Positions 11,306-20,411 of a DNA stretch of 36,089 bases are shown here, piece by piece. Source of the DNA: JALORV01 sp044225415 (GTDB lineage: Bacteria > Pseudomonadota > Gammaproteobacteria > Burkholderiales > Burkholderiaceae_F); assembly GCA_044225415.1 (NCBI GenBank), contig JBGAIO010000019.1:1-36089 (forward strand). Direction: 5' to 3'. The position numbers and the translations under genes are program-made. Under the pieces are notes generated by a model, which saw only the letters and a list, made by a program, of their open reading frames with translations, did not search any database and was not told the origin of the DNA. Position 1 is the stretch's first letter. Each line of letters starts with the position of its first letter.

Positions 11306-12004
11306 GCGAGAGTCCGGCGGCGTCCGCGCGTCGCCGGCCTGGCGCTTGCAGCGCTGTTGCTGCTGGTCACAACCTACGTCGTGCTGGCCATCGTGCTCGG
11401 CGCCATTCCGCAGAACCGCGACTTCGTCGCCAGCGCGGAAGGCGTGCCGATCTACGTGCGCACCAACGGCATCCACGCCGAACTCATCGTGCCGACGCGC
11501 CAGGGCGACATCGACTGGAGCGAGGAATTCCCGGTGAGTCACACCGCCGGCCTGCGCGTGCCGACCGACTGGATCGCGTTCGGCTGGGGCGACCGCGATT
11601 TCCTGCTGCACACCCCCACCTGGTCCGATCTGCGCCCGCTGACCGCGCTGAAGGCCGTCAGCGGCCTCGGCAGCGGTGCGATGCATGTCGAGTACATCGA
11701 ATCGCCGAGCGCATACAAAGTGCGCCGCGTGAAGATCTCCGACGCCGAATACCAGCGCCTGGTCGACTTCATCCGCAGCTCCTTCACACGCGACGCGAAA
11801 GGCGCGGTGCAGCTGATCAAGGCACCTGGCTACTTCCAGAACGACGCCTTCTACGAAGCCGTCGCGTCCTACACGTTCTGGCACACCTGCAACGAGTGGA
11901 CCCGCCGCGCACTGTCACAGGCCGGCGTGCGCACACCCGTGTGGGCGCCATTCGATACGGCGATCTTCTTCCAGCTGCCGGACGCGGGGGCGGCGAAGCG
12001 CTAG
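11302..12004 (+). CDS. TIGR02117 / DUF2459 family protein, N-terminal frame uncertain
   Basis: Conserved protein of unknown function with one N-terminal membrane segment (LALAALLLLVTTYVVLAIVLGA) and a periplasmic domain. TIGR02117 features: GIHAELIVPT, DWIAFGWGDRDFLLHTPTW, GSGAMHVEYIESP, KAPGYFQNDAFYEAVASY and TFWHTCNEWTRRAL (candidate catalytic Cys/His, as in NlpC/P60-like folds; inference). The body frame has no ATG or GTG upstream of TTG 11357, which would cut the membrane segment. GTG 11302, overlapping the rpiA stop, opens in another frame (MSESPAASARR), so a single-base consensus error at about 11325-11340 is likely. Ends in TAG. Assignment of the family is good; the start is not resolved. 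Confidence 0.8.
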
Positions 12005-12123
12005 AACTTTCGGGGTCATCGCGGCCGTGCCGGGTGGTGGCCCGGGCCGCTTGCCCTTGCCGAGCACCGGCCCGCCACACACCGCGGCCGCGATGCCGCC
12101 TCCCCAGACTACGAAGCAAGGGT

Positions 12124-12148
12124 GGATCCCCGCTTTCGCGGGGATGAC
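12124..12148. repeat. Dispersed palindromic repeat, copy 1
   Basis: Palindrome with core CCCCGCTTTCGCGGGG flanked by GGAT and ATGAC. Related copies occur at 20435-20498 and, degenerate, at 28886-28942. It sits between the convergent TIGR02117 and yggX genes and could act as a bidirectional terminator or stabilising hairpin. Confidence 0.75.
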
Positions 12149-12167
12149 AAGACAAGCAGCAAATTAG

Positions 12168-12187
12168 GCCCCGGCCTTCGCCGGGGC
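12168..12187. terminator. GC-rich hairpin between convergent genes
   Basis: GCCCCGGC-CTTC-GCCGGGGC is a perfect 8-bp stem with a stable CUUC tetraloop, 20 nt after the preceding palindrome and 21 nt from the yggX stop codon. No U tract follows on either strand, so factor-independent termination is uncertain. Confidence 0.4.
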
Positions 12188-12207
12188 GACGACGCGGGGG
12201 CGCGCCG

Positions 12208-12480
12208 CTACGCCGTGGGCGGAACGTACCCCGCAGCCGCGTCCGCACCTTCACCGAAGAAGTGCTTCTCCATCTGCGTCAGCAGATACTTGCGTGCCCT
12301 CGCATCGGCGAGGTTCAGGCGGTTCTCGTTGACCAGCATCGTCTGATGCTTGAGCCAGCCTGCCCAGGCTTCCTTCGACACGTTTTCCCAGATGCGCTTG
12401 CCGAGATCGCCGGGCACCGGCGGGAAGTCGAGTCCTTCGGCCTCGCGGCCGAGCTTCACGCAGTGGATCGTGCGCGCCAT
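12208..12480 (-). CDS. yggX: Fe(II)-trafficking / oxidative damage protection protein YggX
   Basis: Small cytoplasmic protein (90 residues, typical length) implicated in protecting Fe-S proteins from oxidative damage. Starts MARTIHCVKLGREAEGLDFP with the conserved single Cys7, followed by PGDLGKRIWENVSKEAWAGW, HQTMLVNENRLNL and ARKYLLTQMEKHFFGEG, all characteristic. Lies 8 nt downstream of argA and is almost certainly co-transcribed with it, an arrangement common in Burkholderiales. Confidence 0.96.
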   Translation of the reverse strand: MARTIHCVKLGREAEGLDFPPVPGDLGKRIWENVSKEAWAGWLKHQTMLVNENRLNLADARARKYLLTQMEKHFFGEGADAAAGYVPPTA

Positions 12481-12488
12481 GTGTGCTC

Positions 12489-13877
12489 CTAGCTTCTGAT
12501 GTCCTTGATCAGCACCTGCGAGCGGCGCTGCCAGTTGTACATGTGCTGCCGCGCCGGCGGCAGGTCGTCGACGGTCGCGGGCCGGAAGCCGCGCTTGATG
12601 AAGAAGTGCGCAGTGCGCGTGGTCAGCACGAAGAGGCGCTCGATGCCCGCGGCGCGCGCCTTGGCCTCGATGCGCTTCATCAGCCGCTCGCCGTCGCCAT
12701 AGCCCTGGTATTGCGGATGCACCGTCAGGCCCGCGAGTTCGCCGGCCTTCTCCGCCGGGAACGGATACAGCGCCGCGCAGCCGAAGATGTAGCCATCGTG
12801 TTCCAGCACGGTGAAGCGGTCGATCTCGCGCTCGATCAGCTCGCGCGGGCGCTTGACCAGCGTGCCGTCGGCTTCCAGTGGCTCGAGCAGCTTGATCAGG
12901 CCGCCGACGTCGTCCGCGACCGCATCGCGCATCTTCTCCAGGTTCTCGGGCGCGACCATCGTGCCGACGCCGTTGTGCGTGAACAGTTCCACCAGCAGGC
13001 CGCCGTCCTGCGCATAGCTCAGGATGTGCGCGCGCGCCACGCCGCCGCGGCACGCCTTCACCGCGTAGCGCAGGTTGAACGCGTCCGCGCGCGGTGGCGG
13101 TGGCGCGGTGGCGAGCATGCGTTCGGCATCTTCCACCGACAGTTCGCTGATCAGCGCGCCATCCGCGCCCGTGATGCCGGCGGTCTCGGTCAGCAGCACC
13201 AGCTTGTCGGCCTTCAGCGCGGTGGCGACGCTGCACGCCACGTCTTCCATGGTCAGGTTGAAGGCCTCGCCGGTCGGCGAGAAGCCCAGCGGCGACAGCA
13301 GCGCAAGCCCGCCGTTGGTCAGCACGAAGCGCAGCGCATCCGTATCGATCTTGCGCACCACGCCGGTGAGTTGCAGGTCGACGCCATCGATCACGCCCAT
13401 CGGCCGCGCGGTAACGAAGTTGCCGCTGACCACCCGGACCTTCGAATGTGCCATCGGCGTCGACGGCAGGCCCTGCGAGAATGCCGCCTCGATGTCGAGC
13501 CGGATCTCGCCGGCGGCTTCCTTCGCGCATTCGAGCGCCGCGGCATCGGTGATGCGCACGTCGTTGTGGAAGCGCGACTCGAGGCCCTTGAGCGCGAGCT
13601 GCTCCTGCACTTGCTCGCGCGAGCCGTAGACGAGCACGATGCGCATGCCCATCGCCGACAGCAGCGACACGTCCTGTATCAGCGCATTCAGCCGCCCGGC
13701 CTTGATCAGCCCTCCGGAAAAAGCGACGACGAAGGAGCGGCCGCGATGCGCGTGCACATACGGGGCCACCTGTCGCAGCCACGCGACGAACTGCGCGTGC
13801 CGCGCGGGCGCCGCATCTTCGGCGGGCGGTGCGTCGGATGAGGCCGGCGATACGGCGGGCAGGGCGTGGTCGTTCAT
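12489..13877 (-). CDS. argA: N-acetylglutamate synthase (amino-acid N-acetyltransferase)
   Basis: First enzyme of arginine biosynthesis: acetyl-CoA plus glutamate to N-acetylglutamate. The 462 residues comprise an N-terminal amino-acid-kinase-like domain (about 40-280; FVVAFSGGLIKAG, VLVYGSREQV, LLSPLGFSPTGEAFNL) and a C-terminal GNAT domain (about 310-450; GYIFGCAALYPFP, ELAGLTVHPQYQGYGDGERLMKRIE). ATG 13877 (MNDHALPAV) is chosen; an in-frame ATG 13943 would add 22 unconserved residues. No Shine-Dalgarno precedes ATG 13877, and a -10-like TATACT lies 7 nt upstream on this strand, so the message could be leaderless. Stop is TAG; yggX follows. Divergent from hrpA. Confidence 0.94.
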   Translation of the reverse strand: MNDHALPAVSPASSDAPPAEDAAPARHAQFVAWLRQVAPYVHAHRGRSFVVAFSGGLIKAGRLNALIQDVSLLSAMGMRIVLVYGSREQVQEQLALKGLESRFHNDVRITDAAALECAKEAAGEIRLDIEAAFSQGLPSTPMAHSKVRVVSGNFVTARPMGVIDGVDLQLTGVVRKIDTDALRFVLTNGGLALLSPLGFSPTGEAFNLTMEDVACSVATALKADKLVLLTETAGITGADGALISELSVEDAERMLATAPPPPRADAFNLRYAVKACRGGVARAHILSYAQDGGLLVELFTHNGVGTMVAPENLEKMRDAVADDVGGLIKLLEPLEADGTLVKRPRELIEREIDRFTVLEHDGYIFGCAALYPFPAEKAGELAGLTVHPQYQGYGDGERLMKRIEAKARAAGIERLFVLTTRTAHFFIKRGFRPATVDDLPPARQHMYNWQRRSQVLIKDIRS

Positions 13878-13884
13878 TGCGGAA

Positions 13885-13892
13885 AGTATAAT
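13885..13892. promoter_or_regulatory. Overlapping -10 elements for argA and hrpA
   Basis: The 85-nt divergent gap carries TATAAT on the plus strand (13887-13892, perfect -10, directed at hrpA) and TATACT on the minus strand (13885-13890, directed at argA). Neither has a good -35. The two reads overlap, so polymerase binding for the two directions would be mutually exclusive if both are used. Confidence 0.4.
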
Positions 13893-13962
13893 TCGTGTAC
13901 TCGTTTCTCCCTGTACAGACGCGAATCCTCGCGAGCCTCCCATGACGCGTTAGCACCGCCCG

Positions 13963-16900
13963 GTGCGCCGCGAACCGATGCCGCCTACTTCGACCCCACC
14001 GTCCCGCGTCGCGGGGCCCAGGGATCGCGCGTCTGCACCGGCCATCCGATTTCCAGAGGAACTGCCGGTCTCGGCCCGGCGCGAGGACATCGCACGCGCC
14101 ATCGCCGCGCACCCGGTCGTGATCGTCAGCGGCGAGACCGGCTCTGGCAAGACGACGCAGCTGCCGAAGATCTGCCTGGCGATGGGCCGTGGTGTTCCGG
14201 GCCGCGGCCAGATCGGCCATACGCAGCCGCGCCGCATCGCCGCGTCGAGCATCGCCCGGCGCATCGCGCAGGAACTCGACACGCCGCTCGGCGAAGTCGT
14301 CGGCTACAAGGTGCGCTTCACCGACCAGACGAAGCCCGGCGCGTCGATCAAGCTGATGACGGACGGCATCCTGCTCGCCGAATCGCAGGCCGATCCGCTT
14401 CTGCGCCGCTACGACACGCTGATCATCGACGAAGCGCACGAGCGCAGCCTGAACATCGATTTCCTGCTCGGCTACCTGAAGCAGTTGCTGCCGCGCCGGC
14501 CGGACCTGAAGCTGATCATCACGTCGGCCACGATCGATGCGGAACGTTTTGCGCGCCACTTCGGGACGGCGGACAGCCCCGCGCCGGTCATCGAAGTGTC
14601 GGGTCGGCTGTACCCGGTCGAGATTCGCTGGCGGCCCGTCACCGACGCCGACGACGCCGACGATCGCACGCTGATGGACGCGCTGGTCGACGCCGTCGAC
14701 GAATGCGCGGCCGCAGGGCCGGGCGACGTGCTGGTGTTCCTGCCCGGCGAGCGCGAGATCCGCGAGGCGGCCGAAGCGCTGCGCCGGCACCGCGCGACGT
14801 TGCCCGGTCGCGCGGCCGCTGTCGGCCCTGCCACGGAGATCCTTCCGCTGTACGCGCGCCTGTCGGCCGACGAGCAGGAGCGGGTGTTCCGCCCGTCGAA
14901 GTCCGGCCGGCGCGTCGTGCTGGCCACCAACGTCGCGGAGACCTCGCTCACCGTGCCGGGCATCCGCTACGTGGTCGACACCGGGCTCGCGCGCGTCAAG
15001 CGCTACTCCTATCGCAACAAGGTCGAGCAGCTGCAGATCGAGCCGATCTCGCAGGCCGCGGCCAATCAGCGGGCCGGCCGCTGCGGCCGGGTCAGCGACG
15101 GCCTGTGCATCCGGCTGTACGCCGAGGACGACTACGCGAAACGCAGCCGCTACACCGATCCCGAGATCCTGCGGTCGTCGCTCGCCGGCGTGATCCTGCG
15201 CATGAAGTCGCTCGGGCTGGGCGACATCGCCGCCTTTCCCTTCGTCGAACCGCCCACCGGGCGGGCGGTGGCCGATGGCATGCAGCTGCTGGCGGAACTG
15301 AATGCGCTGGACGAGCAGGGCGCGCTCACCGACGTCGGGCGCGACGTCGCGAAGCTGCCGCTCGACCCGCGCGTCGCGCGCATGCTGCTGGCCGCGCGCG
15401 AGCAGCAGTGCCTCGCGGAGATGCTCACCATCGCTTCCGCGTTGTCCGTACAGGACCCGCGCGAGCGACCGCTCGAGGCCCAGCAGGCAGCGGACCAGGC
15501 GCACCGCCGTTTCGCCGACGAGCGCAGCGACTTTCTGGCGTGGCTGAAGCTGTGGGCCTTCGTGCAGGAAAGCATCGCGCATCGCAAGTCCAACCGCAAG
15601 CTCACCGACGAACTGCATGGCCAGTTCCTCAGCGCAAGGCGCGTGCGCGAGTGGACCGACGTGCACTCGCAGCTCGCGACACTGGTGTCCGAGCAGGGTT
15701 GGCGCGTCAATGCCGCGCCGGCGACGGTCGAGCAGGTGCACGTCGCGCTGCTGGCCGGACTGCTGGGCAATGTCGGACTCCGGGTGATGGACGCCGATCG
15801 CGGCGAGCCGCCCTATGTCGGCGCGCGCGGCATCCGCTTCTTCGTGTGGCCGGGCTCGCCGCTGCTGAAGAAGGCGGGCCGCTGGATCGTTGCGGCCGAG
15901 CTCGTCGAAACGTCGCGGCTGTTCGCCCGCACCATCGCCAATATCGATCCCGCATGGCTCGAGCGCGCCGGCGCGCACCTTCTGAAGAAGTCGCACAGCG
16001 ATCCGCACTGGGAGAAGAAGCCCGCGCAGGTGATGGCCTTCGAGCGGGCCACGCTCTACGGCCTGCTGGTCTACCAGCAGCGACGCATCGCCTACGGCAA
16101 CCTCGACCCGGCGCACGCGCGCGAGATCTTCATCCGAGAGGCGCTGGTTGCCGGCGAATATGAAACGCGCGCGCCGTTCTTCGCGCACAACCAGCGGCTC
16201 GTGAAGGAGATCCGCGAGCTGGAGCACCGCGCGCGGCGGCTGGACGTGCTGGTCGACGACGAGCTGATCGTCGCGTTCTACGACCGGCTGATTCCGGCCG
16301 ACATTGTCTCCGGCGCGCAGTTCGAAGCGTGGCGCGGAGAGGCCGAACGCAAGGCGCCGCGCCTGCTGTTCCTCGACCGTGAAGAGCTGATGCGCCACGA
16401 GGCAGCCGGTGTCACGACCGATCTCTTCCCCAAGGCACTGACGCTGCGCAGCCGCGCGGGGCCGGAGACGGCCGTGGCGCTTGCCTACCATTTCGAGCCC
16501 GGCAGTCATCGCGACGGCGTGACGATGACGGTACCGCTGGCCGCGCTGGCGCGCGTCGATCCGCTGCGCGCGGAGTGGCTCGTGCCCGGCATGCTGAAGG
16601 AGAAGGTGCACCTGCTGCTGAAATCGCTGCCGCAGAAGCTGCGCCGGCACTGCGTGCCGCTACCGGATCATGCGGCTGCGTTCGTGGAGCGCAACACGTC
16701 GCGGAGCGACGAAGCCCTGCTCGACGTCGTGATCGCCGACCTGCGCGAACACGCGGGCGTCACTGCGCTGCGCACGGACTTCAAGCCGGAGACGCTGCCC
16801 GCCCACCTGACGATGAACTTCAAGGTCGTCGATGAGCACGGCCGCCAGCTCGCGATGGGCCGTAACCTCGCACAGCTGCGTGCCGAACTCGGCGCCGATG

Positions 16901-17841
16901 CGCAGGCCAGCCTGCGCGATGCCGCGCGCGCCGACGCGGTCGCCGGGGCGCAGCTGCGCGACGACATCCGCGACTGGGATTTCGGCGAACTGCCGGAACT
17001 GATGGAACTGACCCGGCGCGGTGCCGACGGCCGCAGCATCACCCTGATCGGCCATCCCGCGCTGGTCGATCGCGGCGACCATTGCGCGATCGAGGTGTTC
17101 GACGATGCCGACGATGCACACGAGCAGCAGCGCGGTGGCCTGCGGCGACTGTTCCGCCTGCAACTGCGCGAGCAGCTGAAGTTCCTCGAGAAGAGCCTGG
17201 GTTCGTTGCAGACGACCCAGATGCAGGCCGGGACCGTGGCGGCGCTGTCGTCGGCGCTGCCTTCCTTCGACGCGCTGCGCGAGCAGGTGATCGTCGCCGC
17301 GGTGGACCGCACCTGCCTCGTCGACCCGTGGCCGACCGACCGCTCGACCTTTGTCGCGCGCAAGGACGAGGCGCGCGCGCGCATCAACCTGATCGCGCAG
17401 GAGGTCGCGCGGCTGGTGGCGACGATCGTGGCCGAGGCTTCAGCGGTGGCGAAGAAGCTCAACGGCGCGCGCGCATTCACGGCGGCCGTGGCCGACATCG
17501 AGCAGCAGTTCGCGCGCCTGTTCGCACGCGACTTCATCGCGCGCACTCCAGCGGCGCTGCTTGGGCACTATCCGCGCTACCTGAAGGCGATCGGGCTGCG
17601 GCTCGACAAGTTGAAGAGCGATCCGGCGCGCGATGCGCAACGCATGCAGGAAGTCGGCGCGCTGCAGGTGCCGTGGCTGCGCGAACTGGCGGCGCGCAAG
17701 GGCGTGGCCGATCCGGGGCTCGAAGAGTTTCGCTGGCTGCTGGAGGAGCTGCGCGTCAGCCTGTTCGCGCAGGAGCTGCGTACGCCGATGCCCGTGTCGT
17801 CGAAGCGCCTGCAGAAGGCGTGGAGCGCTCTGCAGCGCTGA
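13963..17841 (+). CDS. hrpA: ATP-dependent RNA helicase HrpA (DEAH box)
   Basis: Large DEAH-box helicase of 1292 residues, normal for HrpA; in E. coli it is linked to mRNA processing and rescue of stalled ribosomes. Motifs in order: I GETGSGKTTQ (about 57-66), Ia HTQPRRIAASSIARR, II DEAHERS (about 156), III SATIDAERF, IV DVLVFLPGEREI, V TNVAETSLTVPGIRYVVDTG and VI QRAGRCGR, then the long HrpA C-terminal region (HA2/OB fold and DUF3418-type domain). GTG 13963 gives the longest plausible start; ATG 13978 (MPPTSTPP) is an alternative 5 codons in. Intact over 3.9 kb. A perfect TATAAT lies 71 nt before the GTG. Confidence 0.96.
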   Translation: MRREPMPPTSTPPSRVAGPRDRASAPAIRFPEELPVSARREDIARAIAAHPVVIVSGETGSGKTTQLPKICLAMGRGVPGRGQIGHTQPRRIAASSIARRIAQELDTPLGEVVGYKVRFTDQTKPGASIKLMTDGILLAESQADPLLRRYDTLIIDEAHERSLNIDFLLGYLKQLLPRRPDLKLIITSATIDAERFARHFGTADSPAPVIEVSGRLYPVEIRWRPVTDADDADDRTLMDALVDAVDECAAAGPGDVLVFLPGEREIREAAEALRRHRATLPGRAAAVGPATEILPLYARLSADEQERVFRPSKSGRRVVLATNVAETSLTVPGIRYVVDTGLARVKRYSYRNKVEQLQIEPISQAAANQRAGRCGRVSDGLCIRLYAEDDYAKRSRYTDPEILRSSLAGVILRMKSLGLGDIAAFPFVEPPTGRAVADGMQLLAELNALDEQGALTDVGRDVAKLPLDPRVARMLLAAREQQCLAEMLTIASALSVQDPRERPLEAQQAADQAHRRFADERSDFLAWLKLWAFVQESIAHRKSNRKLTDELHGQFLSARRVREWTDVHSQLATLVSEQGWRVNAAPATVEQVHVALLAGLLGNVGLRVMDADRGEPPYVGARGIRFFVWPGSPLLKKAGRWIVAAELVETSRLFARTIANIDPAWLERAGAHLLKKSHSDPHWEKKPAQVMAFERATLYGLLVYQQRRIAYGNLDPAHAREIFIREALVAGEYETRAPFFAHNQRLVKEIRELEHRARRLDVLVDDELIVAFYDRLIPADIVSGAQFEAWRGEAERKAPRLLFLDREELMRHEAAGVTTDLFPKALTLRSRAGPETAVALAYHFEPGSHRDGVTMTVPLAALARVDPLRAEWLVPGMLKEKVHLLLKSLPQKLRRHCVPLPDHAAAFVERNTSRSDEALLDVVIADLREHAGVTALRTDFKPETLPAHLTMNFKVVDEHGRQLAMGRNLAQLRAELGADAQASLRDAARADAVAGAQLRDDIRDWDFGELPELMELTRRGADGRSITLIGHPALVDRGDHCAIEVFDDADDAHEQQRGGLRRLFRLQLREQLKFLEKSLGSLQTTQMQAGTVAALSSALPSFDALREQVIVAAVDRTCLVDPWPTDRSTFVARKDEARARINLIAQEVARLVATIVAEASAVAKKLNGARAFTAAVADIEQQFARLFARDFIARTPAALLGHYPRYLKAIGLRLDKLKSDPARDAQRMQEVGALQVPWLRELAARKGVADPGLEEFRWLLEELRVSLFAQELRTPMPVSSKRLQKAWSALQR

Positions 17842-17915
17842 GCTTCAGGGGAGCGTCGCGCAGGCGACCGACGTCGGCGCGGCTCCGGACAGCCGTCGCG
17901 ACTGAACTCCCGCGG

Positions 17916-18464
17916 CTACTTGCTCTTGGCGGCGGCCGCTGCCTTCTTCTGTTCGAGGCGTATCGCTGCCTCATCCCGCTCATCGAAGTCGCGGTCCGCG
18001 CAACGCTCGGCCCAGTCCTTGCGGCCGCTGTCGAATGCGGCGCTCTTCTCGCGCAGGCCCGCCAGCCGGGTGTTGTAGTCGTCGGCGATGGCGTCGCGCC
18101 GGGCGCCCATGTCCTTCAGAGCGGCCAGCGTCGCGGTGTCGTTCGGATCGAGGGGGCTGGCGACCTTGCTCGCCATCTCGGCGTCGATGCGCTGCACGTC
18201 GGCCTTCTGCCGCTCCAGCTCGGCCTGTCCGCTCTTGATCTCGGCCGTGATCTTCTGCAGGCGATCCTGGTCGTTCATGCAGGCGCGCAACTCGTCACGC
18301 GTCATCACCTTGGGCTTGCCCTTGGCTGCGCTTTTAGGCTGCGCCGGCTTGGCGGGTGCCGACGGTGTCGTATCAGCGGCCAGTGCAGGCTGCGCGATCA
18401 TTGCTGCGGCCAGTGCCGCGCCTGCCAGGCGGGAGCGCCGGGCGACTGAAAGTCTGCTTGCCAT
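17916..18464 (-). CDS. Exported coiled-coil protein of unknown function
   Basis: 182-residue protein starting MASRLSVARRSRLAGAALAA followed by AMIAQPALAADT, a clear Sec signal peptide with likely cleavage after ALA. ATG 18464 is chosen because AAGGAAG lies about 5 nt upstream; longer in-frame starts would bury the signal peptide. The mature part has a Pro/Ala/Lys linker, then a charged helical region (LQKITAEIKSGQAELERQKA) that is probably coiled coil, and two Cys residues (RACMNDQD and AERCADRDF) that could form a disulfide. Not assigned to a named family. It lies 99 nt downstream of the lipoprotein gene on the same strand, so the two may form a small envelope operon. Confidence 0.82.
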   Translation of the reverse strand: MASRLSVARRSRLAGAALAAAMIAQPALAADTTPSAPAKPAQPKSAAKGKPKVMTRDELRACMNDQDRLQKITAEIKSGQAELERQKADVQRIDAEMASKVASPLDPNDTATLAALKDMGARRDAIADDYNTRLAGLREKSAAFDSGRKDWAERCADRDFDERDEAAIRLEQKKAAAAAKSK

Positions 18465-18563
18465 TGTCTTCCTTGCGGGGTTGCACGCCGCCCGTGAATC
18501 GGCGGCAGCGCACTGTACCGGGACTTTACCGGGACGTCGCACGAGCGACAGCGACATTGCCCT

Positions 18564-19205
18564 TCAGGTGGTCGAACGCGTCTCCGCGCCGGTGTGCGGA
18601 TTGCGCCTCGGCTGCGACGGCTCCTCCTTTGGTGCCTGCTCGATATCGAAGGCGAACTCGCGGATCAGCTGCCCGTCGATGTAGACGCGCATCTTGTGCG
18701 CGCCGATCGGATCGCCGGGCGCGTAGCGCCACTCGTTGGCAATGAAGCCCAGCCGGGTGGGGATGATGCGTTCCGTGACCGCGGTCCTGCGGTCCGGCGA
18801 GATGGTGTAGATGCCCAGCGCTTCGCCGGGGCCCCAGGTGGGCGGCTCCTCAGGCAGTTCGAACTCTTCGCGCCAGATCACGGTCGGTTTCTCGGTCTTG
18901 AAGATGATGTACCAGCCGTAGGGCGCGGCCACCACCGCGGGGAAGCGCGCCGTTTCATACAGCACTCGGCGGCCGCTGGGATCGGCGCCGAACACTCCGA
19001 ACTGCGCCGACACCACTTCGATCGGCGCCGACTTCCCGCCACCGGGCAGCGGTGCCGGTGCCGGCATGATCGGCGCCGCAGCGGTTGGTTCGGCAGGAGG
19101 TTTGGCAGTGCTGGCGCAACCGGGCAGCAGCGCAACCGACAACGCAACCGACAGCGCGCCGGCAGCGGCGGGCAGGGCGTACGGGAACGGAAGTTGCGGC
19201 GACAT
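18564..19205 (-). CDS. Putative lipoprotein of unknown function
   Basis: 213 residues with an N-terminal lipoprotein signal: hydrophobic ALSVALSVALLPGCAS, where LPGC is a good lipobox with Cys as the lipidated residue. ATG 19205 has GGAGG 6 nt upstream. After a Pro/Ala-rich linker the body (APIEVVSAQFGVFGADPSGR through ANEWRYAPGDPIGAHKMRVY) ends in a short beta-rich segment, IDGQLIREFAFDIEQ. It includes TEKPTVIWREEFELPEEPPTW. Probably attached to a membrane and facing the periplasm. No function assigned. Divergent from the beta-propeller gene, with 240 nt between them. Confidence 0.82.
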   Translation of the reverse strand: MSPQLPFPYALPAAAGALSVALSVALLPGCASTAKPPAEPTAAAPIMPAPAPLPGGGKSAPIEVVSAQFGVFGADPSGRRVLYETARFPAVVAAPYGWYIIFKTEKPTVIWREEFELPEEPPTWGPGEALGIYTISPDRRTAVTERIIPTRLGFIANEWRYAPGDPIGAHKMRVYIDGQLIREFAFDIEQAPKEEPSQPRRNPHTGAETRSTT

Positions 19206-19445
19206 CGACGACCTCCAGCGGGGACGCGCGGGCGACGTGCCACCGTTCGGGAATTTAAGCACGTTTGGCACTCGGCGGGCGGCGACATCCCTGCAATCCG
19301 TCTGATGCATTTGCATGATCTGCACCGACCGCCGGGGCCGACGCGGGACATGGGCGGTGACCGGACTTTTCGCGGCATGGCGCCAGGTCCTGCTCACGTA
19401 AACTTTGCGTCCGGGGCGCGGCCGATCGCGCAGGACGGATTCGTG

Positions 19446-20411
19446 ATGAGCAGCATGTGGAAGGCGGTAGCCGCGGTGGTGCTGGCGGCGGTGGCCGGCG
19501 CAGCCCAGGCCGGTGTGGTCATCGTGCTGAATTCGGGCGATGCGACCATCAGCCTGATCGACCAGGACTCGCGCAAGGAGATCCGGCGCTTCGAGGTGGG
19601 CAAGGAGCCGCACCACCTGATGTCCACGCCCGACGGCAAGCTGCTGATCGTGGCGAGTTCCGCGGGCAACGAACTGCTGTTCCTCGATCCGGTGACCGGC
19701 GCGCAGCAGCAGCGCGTGCGCGACATCGCCGATCCGTACCAGATCGGCTTCTCGCCGGACAAGCACTGGTTCGTCGTGGCCGGCAACCGGCTGAACCGCA
19801 TCGACGTCTATCGCTACAACGGCGCCGACTTCAAGCTGGCGAAGAGCATCTCGATGCCGAAGACGCCGAGCCACATCGCCTTCTCGTCAGACAGCCAGAC
19901 CGCCTTCCTGACGCTGCAGGACAGCGACGAGATCGTCGCCGTGCGGCTCGCCGACCAGGCGGTGCTGTGGAAGATGAAGGTCGGATCGACGCCGGCCGGC
20001 ATCTGGATGACGCCTGACGACCGGCATCTGCTGATCGGCATGACGGGCTCCGACAACATCGAAGTCATCGACTGGCGCACGCAGAAGCTGGTCAAGCGCA
20101 TCGCGACGGGCAAGGGCGCGCACAATTTCCGGCCGATGGGCGATGGCCGACACCTGCTGGTCAGCAACCGGGTCGCCAACACCCTGAGCGTCATCGACCA
20201 GCAGACGCTGGAGAAGCTGTACGACATTCCCGTGCCCGGCGGTCCGGACTGCATGGAGCTCACCGCCGACGGCAAGACAGTGTGGGTGACGCAGCGCTGG
20301 ATCAGGCAGGTGGCTGTGGTGGATCTCACGCAGCGCAAGGTCGTGGTGACGGTTCCGGTGGGACGGTCGCCGCACGGCATTTTCTTTGCGGGCGCAGCTG
20401 GGTGGAAGTGA
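19446..20411 (+). CDS. Exported YVTN-family beta-propeller protein
   Basis: 321 residues with a signal peptide (MWKAVAAVVLAAVAGAAQA) and about seven repeats of the YVTN/NHL type. Examples are VIVLNSGDATISLIDQDSRK, HHLMSTPDGKLLIVASSAGN, HIAFSSDSQTAFLTLQDSDE, IWMTPDDRHLLIGMTGSDNI, FRPMGDGRHLLVSNRVANTL and CMELTADGKTVWVTQRWIRQ. A periplasmic seven-bladed propeller is expected, probably a binding scaffold; no catalytic residues can be named. ATG 19446 has a weak GGACGGA ribosome site, and ATG 19455 is 3 codons in. Its TGA overlaps the GTG of the deacetylase gene (GTGA), implying translational coupling. A TAAACT (19400-19405) may be its -10 box. Confidence 0.9.
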   Translation: MSSMWKAVAAVVLAAVAGAAQAGVVIVLNSGDATISLIDQDSRKEIRRFEVGKEPHHLMSTPDGKLLIVASSAGNELLFLDPVTGAQQQRVRDIADPYQIGFSPDKHWFVVAGNRLNRIDVYRYNGADFKLAKSISMPKTPSHIAFSSDSQTAFLTLQDSDEIVAVRLADQAVLWKMKVGSTPAGIWMTPDDRHLLIGMTGSDNIEVIDWRTQKLVKRIATGKGAHNFRPMGDGRHLLVSNRVANTLSVIDQQTLEKLYDIPVPGGPDCMELTADGKTVWVTQRWIRQVAVVDLTQRKVVVTVPVGRSPHGIFFAGAAGWK

